Of a stretch of 64,000 nucleotides of DNA, positions 11,801 to 23,800 are shown piece after piece. Location: the NCBI GenBank assembly GCA_027922465.2, contig BQMF02000166.1, positions 558,001 to 622,000 of the forward strand, read 5' to 3'. The position numbers and the translations under genes are program-made. This DNA is from Turritopsis dohrnii. Taxonomy: Eukaryota > Cnidaria > Hydrozoa > Anthoathecata > Oceaniidae. Position 1 is the stretch's first letter. Each line of letters opens with the position of its first letter. Under the pieces are notes generated by a model, which worked only from the letters and a program-made list of their open reading frames with translations, searched no databases and was not told where the DNA came from.

Positions 11801-14800
11801 TAAATGGTCCTTAATGGCCGTTCTACAAGAAACTGCACGTTTGCCAGTGAGTGCGGATGTGCCTAAGTGTTCAGAAGCTCTCACCCTGAGATGTCGTTTA
11901 GTTTTACCAATATAGGTAGCATTGCAGCAACCACACGTTCTTGTTTACCTTATTTCGCTGCCGTGCAGGAAATCAACATGATTAACACACTTTACAAGTT
12001 TCTGCTATCGCTGTTATGGTAACGTAAGTCGAATATGCAACCACGTTCTTGGATTAGTCAATTAAATTATCATGATTTTCGTCAGAGTTTTCGCTTTGGT
12101 GTTTTTATTCCTGGCTCGTCTTCGTTTTCCAACCAACAAGTCTATTTGCTGCGTGATACGTGAAAGATATGGAAATGAGACTGTTAAACTGGTAAGAAGG
12201 TTTGAAAAAGTCGATTTCAAGTTACGAAAAGCTTCGCTGGACCTAGAATTTTTAGAACAGTGCCAGAAAAATAACTACATCCCAAACTTTTTGAATTTCC
12301 GTGTTTCGTCCAAACGATTGAAGGACTCTAAAGCTTACACCGCATGTCAGACCCGTTTGCTGAAGGAAGAGATCTCGCTCAAGAAGTCTGCAATACGACA
12401 ACTTAAAACCGAATTTAAATCTTTGAAGGACGTCCTCCAAGTTAAACTCAACTCAATCGATTATGCTCATATCTGTTCATTGTTCCTGACTTCAAACGAT
12501 AAATCAATAAAACGACATCGTGAAACACATCAGAAGAAAATTGCAAGTTTAACATTGATCTCATCTAGAAATAAAGACACTCGTAAGATCATTTTTAACT
12601 ATTCGAGTTATAGACTGTCTGAGCATGAAAATTCCTTATTGTCTAAAGGGCTTAATTTTGCTGTCCCTCCATCACAGTTGAATTACGCCGAATATTTGGT
12701 TAACTTTGAGTTACTTTTCCGGGACATCAAAAGTTTAGACCTCTCACGAGAGGATTACGACTTTGTTAAAACTAAAATTAAGGACACTGCTTTGACTTCT
12801 TTACGTGCCTTCAATAACCATGGGATTGAAAGTAATTTGTCTAATGAGGAACTGGATGCCTTAAAAAAGCTTTCTAAAAAATTGGATATAGTCATCCAGA
12901 AGTCAGATAAGGGGAATTCTGTTGTCATTGTGGACAAAGCTGCATACGTTAATCGGGTCGTTTCGCTTTTGAGTGACACTGACAAATTTCAATCTCTTGA
13001 TATTGAAGAGCACAAACAATTAAATTTTATAATCAATCAAGAAAAACGAATTAGATCGGTTTTTAAGTCTCTATTGGATAGTGGTACTATTAGCAACGAA
13101 GTTTATAATAAGTTATGTCCCACAGGTTCACGTTTTGGTACTATGTATGGCTTACCTAAAGTCCACAAAAAGATCATCGACAATTGTCCCCAGTATCGCC
13201 CTATTTTGTCGGCTATAGGTACGCCTACTTACAATCTTGCTAAGTTTTTGGTCCCTTTGTTATCTGGTTTGACCACTAATGAGTTCACTGTTAAGGACTC
13301 TTTTACTTTTGCTAAAGAGGTAGTTAAACAAGACGCTGGCTTATTTATGGCTAGCCTCGACGTTGACTCTCTCTTTACAAATATTCCTCTGGAGGAGACT
13401 CTCGATATTTGTGTTAACAGTTTGTTTAACAACACGGACTCTGTGGAGGGACTCTCACGTAGAGACTTTAGGAGGCTTCTTTGTCTTGCTGTTTCCGAAT
13501 CGTATTTTGTTTTTAATGGGAAGTGTTACAAGCAAATTGATGGTGTAGCTATGGGCTCCCCCTTAGGCCCCACTTTAGCCAACACTTTTTTATGTTATCA
13601 TGAGAAGAACTGGTTAGAAAATTGTCCTTCTAACTTTAAGCCATTATATTATAGACGTTATGTTGACGATATTTTTGTTCTTTTTTCTTCACAAGAACAC
13701 GTTTCTCTGTTCAAAAGTTATTTATCTAGTCGCCATGCTAACATCAATTTTTCATCCGAGGAGGAGAGTGGTAATATGATGCCTTTTCTAGATGTTAGCA
13801 TTGAAAGAGTCAACGGCCAATTTGCTACTTCTGTTTATCGGAAACCCACTTTTAGTGGATTGTATACTAACTTCACTAGTTTCATTCCCATATCATATAA
13901 GATTGGTTTGGTTTCCACCTTGATTTTTCGATGTTTTTCGATTTGTTCCGATATGTCACGTTTTCATGAAGAGCTTGTTAAGCTCAAAGAAATCTTTAAG
14001 AAAAATGGGTATCCTCTATCTCTGATTGATAAGTGTATTCGAATATTTTTTGAAAAATTATTTTCTGTACGGGAGACTATTGTTACAGTCCCCAAGAAGG
14101 ATCTTATTATTGTTATTCCTTACCTGGGTAAACTTTCCTTGCAAACTAGATCCAGGTTGTCCAAGGTTTGTAGGGATAGTTTACCTTGCTGTAAGTTACA
14201 GGTTATTTTTAAAACTTCAGTTAGGTTATCTAGTTTTTTCAAATTCAAGGATAGAGTGAAAAAGGAGCTCTTGTCCGGAGTCGTTTATAAATTTACGTGT
14301 GGTTGCTGCAATGCTACCTATATTGGTAAAACTAAACGACATCTCAGGGTGAGAGCTTCTGAACACTTAGGCACATCCGCACTCACTGGCAAACGTGCAG
14401 TTTCTCGTAGAACGGCCATTAAGGACCATTTATTGTCATGTGATCACTCTCCTTGCTTTGACGATTTCAGTATTCTCGCTTCTTCTAGTAACAATTTTCG
14501 TTTGGAATTGATGGAGAGTCTTTTAATCTCTCGGGACTGTCCTGTTTTAAATCGTAATTTAACTTCTATACCATTATTTCTTTACAGTTGAATACTCTGT
14601 ATTTGCTTTATCACCTTATATGGTTATTTCTGATATTTATTATTGACACATCAAGGCGTGTTTTTTTTTAGTATATATAGACTGAAATTGTAAAAAATAT
14701 TTACTTGAAAATGCTGGCTGTGGCCAGCGAAACGTCGTAATACTGTGTTATACTTTGTTTACCTTATTTCGCTGCCGTGCAGGAAATCAACATGATTAAC

Positions 14801-17800
14801 ACACTTTACAAGTTTCTGCTATCGCTGTTATGGTAACGTAAGTCGAATATGCAACCACGTTCTTGGATTAGTCAATTAAATTATCATGATTTTCGTCAGA
14901 GTTTTCGCTTTGGTGTTTTTATTCCTGGCTCGTCTTCGTTTTCCAACCAACAAGTCTATTTGCTGCGTGATACGTGAAAGATATGGAAATGAGACTGTTA
15001 AACTGGTAAGAAGGTTTGAAAAAGTCGATTTCAAGTTACGAAAAGCTTCGCTGGACCTAGAATTTTTAGAGCAAGTTAATACAGCTTATAATTTTATATA
15101 AAGAATTGCATTACTGTTGGGAACTTATCATGTTCACAAAATTAAATTACAGTGTGGTTATTCTGTTTTTTGAAAGAAGTTTTCTTGAAGTTTAAAATAT
15201 GAAAACAGTGCCAATACATGGTGGTGGAAGAAAAGGTATTTCTTGTTTTATTTTTGCTCCAAGCCTTTTTAAATATGAAAGACCTTCGTGTATTTTGTAT
15301 GTGTATGCATGTTTGAAGTCAATTTTTAGAAGCTTTTGGATTTTTAAAGCTCAGCTTAGCTTCCTTTCAGCTCCTCCCCAACATCACCAACATATGCACT
15401 TTATACAGCTATTTATACTATATTTAGTAGCAATTTTTGGATGTATTCTAGCTATATCAGCTTATCTCTTTTCTCCCTACGTATGTTGTATTTTTTTTAA
15501 CTTTTAGATTAGATATGAGCTTTAATTTCTAAGTAATTATTATTGTGATATTTATATTTTTCATTCTGAGGAGATCAATATAGAAACTTTATATATTAGT
15601 TTGTGCTGCCCAAACGATATGTTGGTTACCGCCAGTATACACAATCTTTTTATAGGATTCGTTATATTTAATGTGGTTAAATTAAAGTTTCGTATTGTGT
15701 CGATGCACTTTTTTGGAGTACGTGGGTGGCAAATATCCAGTAACAATCATTCAGTTTATTCGTACAAAAAAAACAGATCTTCATAAATGATCTCCGCGAT
15801 AGCATAAAGAAAAGCCCCTTTTTTATGTTATGGTAGGCTGACTTTCTTGACGAACATTGTCAGTCGCATCAATATTTTTGTTTATTTAATGCTGACGCTT
15901 CTCGAGCTGAATGATGTGACTGTCTTAGTTTTGCAGGACTAGTGTGCTAGTGTTGCATTTTTGTGGCATTTTCAGCAGCAAAGCTTGCAGAAATCCTTCT
16001 GCCCGGTAGGGCATCTTGTTTTTTCATCTTACTGTCCAAACCTACGCATTTTTGTTTCTTAAACTTCATTGGTTCATAAAAAAGCCGTCTCAATCGTGAT
16101 TGGTGCATAATGCCCGATTTCTACGAACGGGTGCTAATTTAGCCACCTCCACTTAAATAGCGATAGTTTATTGGCTGATTTTCGCCATGCCATGTGATCG
16201 TCCACAAAACGTTTTAAAAATGGCAGCGAAAGAACGTGTGTAGTTTGCTAAAAGTTTCTTTGATGGAAATATGGCTTTAAAAGAAGTTAATACAGCTTAT
16301 AATTTTATATAAAGAATTGCATTACTGTTGGGAACTTATCATGTTCACAAAATTAAATTACAGTGTGGTTATTCTGTTTTTTGAAAGAAGTTTTCTTGAA
16401 GTTTAAAATATGAAAACAGTGCCAATAATACATGGTGTGTGGAAGAAAAGGTATTTCTTGTTTTATTTTTGCTCCAAGCCTTTTTAAATATGAAAGACCT
16501 TCGTGTATTTTGTATGTGTATGCATGTTTGAAGTCAATTTTTAGAAGCTTTTGGATTTTTAAAGCTCAGCTTAGCTTCCTTTCAGCTCCTCCCCAACATC
16601 ACCAACATATGCACTTTATACAGCTATTTATACTATATTTAGTAGCAATTTTTGGATGTATTCTGGCTATATCAGCTTATCTCTTTTCTCCCTACGTATG
16701 TTGTATTTTTTTAACTTTTAGATTAGATATGAGCTTTAATTTCTAAGTAATTATTATTGTGATATTTATATTTTTCATTCTGAGGAGATCAATATAGAAA
16801 CTTTATATATTAGTTTGTGCTGCCCAAACGATATGTTTGTTACCGCCAGTATACACAATCTTTTTATAGGATTCGTTATATTTAATGTGGTTAAATTAAA
16901 GTTTCGTATTGTGTCGATGCACTTTTTTGGAGTACGTGGGTGGCAAATATCCAGTAACAATCATTCAGCTTATTCGTACAAAAAAACAGATCTTCATAAA
17001 TGATCTCCGCAATAGCATAAAGAAAAGCCCCTTTTTTATGTTATGGTAGGCTGACTTTCTTGACGAACATTGTCAGTCGCATCAATATTTTTGTTTATTT
17101 AATGCTGATGCTTCTCAAGCTGAATGATGTGACTGTCTTAGTTTTGCAGGACTAGTGTGCTAGTGTTGCATTTTTGTGGCATTTTCAGCAGCAAAGCTTG
17201 CAGAAATCCTTCTGCCCGGTAGGGCATCTTGTTTTTCATCTCACTGTCCAAACCTAGCGATTTTTTTGTCTCGAAGTTCATTGGTTCATACAGCCGCCGA
17301 CTCAAAATTCATTGGTGCATAGAGCGCCACTATTACGAAAGGGTGCTAATTAACTTTAATAGCGCTATTTTATTGGCTTGAATTTCCGCCATGTGATCAT
17401 CCGGGTATTTTTCGACTTCACGTCTGCACGCCGTTCGCATAATGGTAGAGGAAACCGAAGAAACCCTTCGTGTTGATTGATCAATATTGAACAGATTTAA
17501 AAGAACATTTGAGGGAGAAGGAGAGAAATTTATAATTATCTTACGATGATTCTACTGCGCTCATTCTTTTCTAAAAGCAAGTTCTCAATGTTTTATAAAA
17601 CAGTGTGTGAAAAGGAATGCTTTTATTTTTTGGAAAATGTCTTGGATTCTTTTAAGCCTATCGTTTGTTTCATGTGTGGGCTGTGGTGCTTTTTAAGCTC
17701 TGGATACATACAGCTCAGCTCAGTTTCCTCTTCAGCTCCAACAACATACAAGAATGCCTTGTCCACCCTCTCTGTCTGTGCATCATTTTATGTTTGATGT

Positions 17801-20800
17801 TTCTCTCTCTAGCTATTTGAGCTACTTGTATAACGTCTTGGCTGTATTATCAATATCTTTAATTAGGAATGGGGACTTTCTATTTACGATAGCAAATTGA
17901 AACTTACCTTGATTGTCTGTAATTTTTTAAATACTGGACATCCTTTAACTCAAATTTCTGCTTTCAGTTATGTTTGCTAATTTTGGTATAAGTTGAGGTC
18001 ATATTTTTCATAATCCTAATCTTTGTTTACTTTTTGTGTTTGGGAAGTCTCAATAATTAGGAAGATTGACCGTACATGCGTAATCACAGTGATATCTGAA
18101 AGCGTATAAATTTGACGTTATTTTTTTCATTAAGTTTATTGGGAGTTAATGTAATGTTTCATATTGTGTTGTTATCCTTTCATAATGTTCTGGCGTGTAT
18201 ACGTAATTAAAAATTTAATGTTTATATACATGTATTTTGTATCATTAAAATCTACGCTTTCCTTTTTGTGCTTGTGAATTAGGAATTCTATTAGGATGAT
18301 AGGCAAGACATATTGAATTCATAAATTCATAACATTTACATTAACTTACATGCATACTCATTGTTTTATCTGAATTGATCACTGAATCCTTAATATCATT
18401 TCGTACCAATGAAATTGATAACATTATGTCGTTCTGATATAATCAAGTTTAATGTTGTTTATTGGTATAAAGTTTTGCATAGTGCCAATTATGTTCTATC
18501 CAGATTTTTGGGGAGTACATGATCAGAAATTTATATTGCGGAAATGATTAAACCTTTCTTAAATTTCATGAATGTCATAGCCTTCACACTTCAGCTGATT
18601 TTGCAGAAATCCTTATGCCTGCAAGGGCATCTTGTTTTTTTTCATCTTACTGTCCAAACCTAGCGATTTTTTCCGCAGTCTCAATTTTCATTGGTGCATA
18701 TTACGAAAGGGTGCTAATAAACTTTTAATAACGCTTAGTTTATTGGCTTGATTATTTCCGCCATGTGATCATCCGGGTATTTTTCGTCTTTACATTTGCA
18801 CGCCGTTCGCATAATGGTATACCACAGCGTGACCGAAGAAACCTTAAATTTCCAAAAGTAAGAAGATTTGCACTTCCAAAACCGAAAATAAAGGGTAGAG
18901 ATTTATAATTATCTTGCAATGATTCTACTACGTTCATTCTTTTCTAAAAACAAGTTCTCAATGTTTTGTGAAAACAGTGTGTGCAGCTTTTATGTTTTGC
19001 AAAATGTCTGCGATTCTTTTAAGCCTTTCTAGATGCAAAATACTGTTTGTTTCATGTGTGGGCTTAGTGCTTTTTAAGCTCTGGATACATACAGCTCAGC
19101 TCAGTTTCCTCTTCAGCTCCAACAACATACAAGGAATGTCTTGTTACCCTCTGTCTGTCGCTGTGCATCTCATTTTATGTTTGATGTTTCTCTAGCTATT
19201 TTTTAGCCTATTATATACTTGTATAGTTCTTGGCTGTATTATCACTGTCCTGAATTAGGAATGGGGACTTACTATTTACGATAGCAAATTGAAACTTATC
19301 TTGATTGTCTGTAAATTCTAAATATTGGACATCTTTTAACGCAAATTTCTGTTTTCAGTTATATGTTTGCTAATTTTGGTAGCTAAGTTTAGGTCATATT
19401 TTTCATAATCCTAATCTTTGTTTACTTTTTGTGTTTGGGAAGTCTTTTCGTAATTAGGAAGATTGATCGTACGTACGTAATTACTGTGATATCTGAAAGC
19501 ATATGAATTTGATGTTATTTTGTTCATTAAGTTTATTAGAAGTTAATGTAAGGTTCGTATTGTGTCAGTTATGCTTTCATGATGCCCTGGCGTGTATACG
19601 TATTTAAAAATTTATTGTTTTTTAAGTTTCTGAATAAATTTTTATAATCTTTTCATGAAATTTAGTTCTGGTAATGCATGCTTTTAAATTAAAAAGATGG
19701 CAATGACATATTGTTACTCAAATTAAGGCACAAATTTCTGTTTTCAGTTATGTATGTTGATTTTGTATGTATATAGATGTATTTCGTATCAATAAAATCT
19801 ATGCTTTCCTTTTTCTCCTTCTGAATTAGGAATTCTGTTAGGAAGATTGACAAGACATATTAAATTCATAACATTTACAATGACTTACGTGCATACTCAT
19901 TGTCTTATCTAAATTGATCACTGAATCCTTAATATCATTTCGTACCAACAAAATAAAGAACATGTCATTCAGATAAAGTTTTGCATAGTGACAATTATGT
20001 TTTTTCCAGATTTTTGGGGAGTACGTGATCAGAAATTTAATAAATATATATTGCGGATTAAACTTTTCTTAAATTTCAAGAATGTCATAGTCTTTCTTTT
20101 TTCATACTTCAGCTGATTTTGCAGAAATCCTTATGCCTGCAAGGGCATCTTGTCCTGTTTTTTCATCTTACTGTCCAAACCTACGCATTTTTGTTTCTTA
20201 AATTTCATTGGTTTATAAAAAAGCCGTCTCAATCGTGATTGGTGGATAATGCCCGATTTCTACGAAAGGGTGCTAATTTATCCACCTCCACTTAAATAGC
20301 GATAGCTTATTGGCTGATTTTCGCCATGCCATGTGATCGTCCACAAAACGTTTTAAAAATGGCAGCGAAAGAACGTGTGTAGTTTGCTAAAAGTTTCTTT
20401 GATGGAAATATGGCTTTAAAAGAAGTTAATACAGCTTATAATTTTATATAAAGAATTGCACTACTGTTGGGAACTTATCATGTTCACAAAATTAAATTAC
20501 AGTGTGGTTATTCTGTTTTTTGAAAGAAGTTTTCTTGAAGTTTAAAATATGAAAACAGTGCCAATACATGGTGTGTGGAAGAAAAGGTATTTCTTGTTTT
20601 ATTTTTGCTCCAAGCCTTTTTAAATATGAAAGACCTTCGTGTATTTTGTATGTGTATGCATGTTTGAAGTCAATTTTTAGAAGCTTTTGGATTTTTAAAG
20701 CTCAGCTTAGCTTCCTTTCAGCTCCTCCCCAACATCACCAACATATGCACTTATACTATATTTAGTAGCAAGTTTTGGATGTATTCTGGCTATATCAGCT

Positions 20801-23800
20801 TATCTCTTTTCTCCCTACGTATGTTGTATTTTTTTTTAACTTTTAGATTAGATCTGAGCTTTAATTTCTAAGTAATTATTATTGTGATATTTATATTTTT
20901 CATTCTGAGGAGATCAATATAGAAACTTTATATATTAGTTTGTGCTGCCCAAACGATATGTTGGTTACCGCCAGTATACACAATCTTTTTATAGGATTCG
21001 TTATATTTAATGTGGTTAAATTAAAGTTTCGTATTGTGTCGATGCACTTTTTTGGAGTATGTGGGTGGCAAATATCCAGTAACAATCATTCAGCTTATTC
21101 GTACAAAAAAAAAAACAGATCTTCATAAATGATCTCCGCGATAGCATAAAGAAAAGCCCCTTTTTTATGTTATGGTAGGCTGACTTTCTTGACGAACATT
21201 GTCAGTCGCATCAATATTTTTGTTTATTTAATGCTGATGCTTCTCGAGCTGAATGATGTGACTGTCTTAGTTTTGCAGGACTAGTGTGCTAGTGTTGCAT
21301 TTTTGTGGCATTTTCAGCAGCAAAGCTTGCAGAAATCCTTCTGCCCGGTAGGGCATCTTGTTATTGTTAGTTTTATATTCCAAGGACCACCGTTGACTTG
21401 GCTTTGAAAACAATACATCAACTAAATACAAAGAAACTAACTGATTAAGCATTTTGGACAAAAAGCAGCAGTGGCAGAACGTGGCAGCATGTTCGGTTTG
21501 CCAGTGTATCCTAACGCTTGCCTGACTGTCTGAGACGGGTGAACTTTTTTTTCGAGCAATCAAAATGTTTATAAACCGATAGGTAAAAAAAGAGTATCAT
21601 GAAACAAAATATTTTTTTGCTTTTGTCTTGATAGTTGTCTTAATTTCTTTTAATCGATTTCTTTTAATCGATTTTAATCTGATCGAACATGTTTCTTATT
21701 CACTTCATTCATTTAGCACGTGCATTTTTTTCTCCTCCCGTGTTATCTTTTTAAAGCTTGGTTTCCAATAACAAAAAATTATCGTGTGATCGTCGTGCAA
21801 CAAATGTTGTGCGACTTGTCGCACGACTTTTTGTTGCACGACAGCCTTGTTTCCATTACACGATTTCGCGTGGTTTGTTTATAAATGTTTGGCGAGAAAT
21901 TCAAAATATTATTTCAAATTGGACAGGCGTTTGTTGTTAACTTGTCAGCTGTCTCTTTGTGCAACGTTTTTAAGCTTCTTAAAACGTAGAAGAAATATAC
22001 AGAGAAAGATAATGCACTCTTCCTGGGTTTGCAGACTGTTTAAAAGTCGTTCAGTAACAGGAGCATACCACCTTTTTTAGTATCTGAACTCAGTTTCATG
22101 ATCATGAGTTGTTTTTTTTATCAATATCTGCGAATGTCACCCAACATGTTTGAGCACTTGATATTGCAACTGTAGCACGACTGTCGTGGAGAATTTTTTC
22201 TATCTCTACGACATTGTCGTGCGACATCAAAAAATGTTGCACAATCTTCCACATGTTGCACGACAAGTATTTCCATTACGTCGTGGGACTGTAGTACGAC
22301 TGTAGTGCGACGATCGCACGATAAAATTTCTTTATTGGAAACCAAGCTTAAGAGAAACCATTTTTTCACCTATCTATATATTAATATCCGATTCTCCGTC
22401 TGTCTGTTTGTTTGTTTGTAAGTCACGCAAAATGGTAGATTGAGTTGTGAGCGAAATTATTTCTTTTTTTGTGTGCGACGTGAGTTCGAAGCAAATACAT
22501 TGCAACCCCAATCGAACGTGACTTTTTTTGGCTGATGAACTAATAGGAATAACGTTTCGTTTTTATTATTTTGTTAGTTTTATATTCCACGTTGACTTGG
22601 CTTTGAAAACAATACATCAACTAAATACAAAGAAACTAACTGATAAAACATTTTGGACAAAAAGCAGCCGTGGGAGAACGTGGTAGCATCTCGGTTTGCC
22701 AGTGTATCCTAACGTATCCTTGCCTGACTGCCTGAGACGGGTGAACTTTTTTTTCGAGTAATAAAAATGTTTAAAAACCTATAGGTAAAAAAAAATATCA
22801 TAAAACAAAATATTTTTTTTTGCTTTTGTCATAATAGTTGTCTTTAATCGATTTCTTTTAATCTATTTTATTTTATATCAGATCGAACGTTTTTTTTATT
22901 CACTTGATTCATTTAGCACGTGCCTTTTCTTCTCTCCTCCCGTGTGATCTTTTTAAGAAGAGAATCCATTTTCCCCTTACGTTTGATAGCACCCATGTTA
23001 GAGCGCGTAACTTTTTTTAAACAAAAGTTAATAAAAAGTTGAAGTTTTCTCTCTATACGTTTTGAGTGTATTGTTACACTGATAAAAGATTGGTTTTACC
23101 AGAGGTTGTGACTTCGAATCTGCTTCTGGTTGTACGAGCCGTTTATAAGGAAATTTGATGTTTATTGATACAGTGATACAGAGCAGGTGGACATGGGCGG
23201 CGAGCGACGCCGCCTTGGCGGCTAGTTTCTTTTAAGTCTGCTGACATTTTAAATGCGACCGCGACAATGAACGGCTGAGTTAAGAACATGCAAGATTTGA
23301 AAGATCAGGAACGTATTTCTCTTCACGTGCAAACGAGCTTTATTAAGCGATAAAGCCAGCAGCAAAGGAAGTCTTATCGCATGTTTCAAGGGCAATAATT
23401 TGGAGCAAATGGTGACACAACGCAGGCTGAACATGGGCGGCTAGTTTCTCTCTAATTCGTCGTGCATATCACGCAACCCCACGCAATCATTGCTCTTTCA
23501 TTTAAAACAATTAAAAAAAAACAATAGAGAAAAAGATGGATGAAATTAGAACACGTCCAACCTCTTCAGATGCTTTCCATTTAAACAGAAACACGTGAAA
23601 ATCTATTAGTTTTTAGCGTATACATTATAAAAATTTGACTGACCTTTTAAATGGATGTACTACAGGCTTAAGAAGCCAATTAAACCAAAAAGAAAATGCA
23701 AAAGTCAGCAAAAGTCAAAGGTTAATGGTAAATGTCCTTTCCAAAAGTAAGAATTCCATACCCTTGTGCTCCTACTTCCATGCATCGGAATTAAAGCTTG

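Larger units (their letters stand above)
11122..15072 (+). mobile_element. PLE-2: full Penelope-like retroelement with inverted and direct terminal repeats
   Basis: 3,951 bp between 12-bp duplications. Order: inverted partial copy (11122-11935, minus), direct terminal repeat (about 11943-12258), complete ORF (12072-14591), 3' region with a hammerhead-like motif (14701-14740), second direct terminal repeat (14756-15072) cut at the same ORF position. The terminal repeat includes the first 60-odd codons, so the downstream repeat looks like the start of a second copy. This inverted-plus-tandem arrangement is characteristic of Penelope-like elements. Intact ORF and near-identical repeats imply a recent insertion. 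Confidence 0.9.
10682..16018 (+). mobile_element. HINE-like unit, type A, triple head, interrupted by PLE-2
   Basis: Heads at 10682, 10735 and 10790, then the type A body (CATCTTACTGTCCAAACC, paired ATTGGTTCATAA/ATTGGTGCATAA motifs). At 11122-15072 the body is split by PLE-2; it resumes at 15073 and ends in the standard hairpin tail at 16018. The split is flanked by AAGTTAATACAG on both sides, while other type A units (for example 16283) have this once. Confidence 0.65.

Noticed and set aside
15199..15507. Recurrent ~100-codon ORF starting MKTVPIHGGGRKG (also 42845, 44320) and 61-codon ORFs around 15561-15786
   Set aside because: They recur in each type A HINE-like unit, frames break between copies (16432, 20568, 63506), composition is hydrophobic AT-driven, and no domain is seen; not called as genes.
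21755..22348. piggyBac-type MITE because TTAA occurs at the left edge
   Set aside because: The right edge supports only TAA as duplication with TIR AGCTTGGTTTCC; PIF/Harbinger-like fits better.
5843..23761. Hidden additional MAM exons inside the giant intron
   Set aside because: Searched by eye for the HMYG and DIAIDD codings on the minus strand; only the degraded 6349-6400 relic was found.
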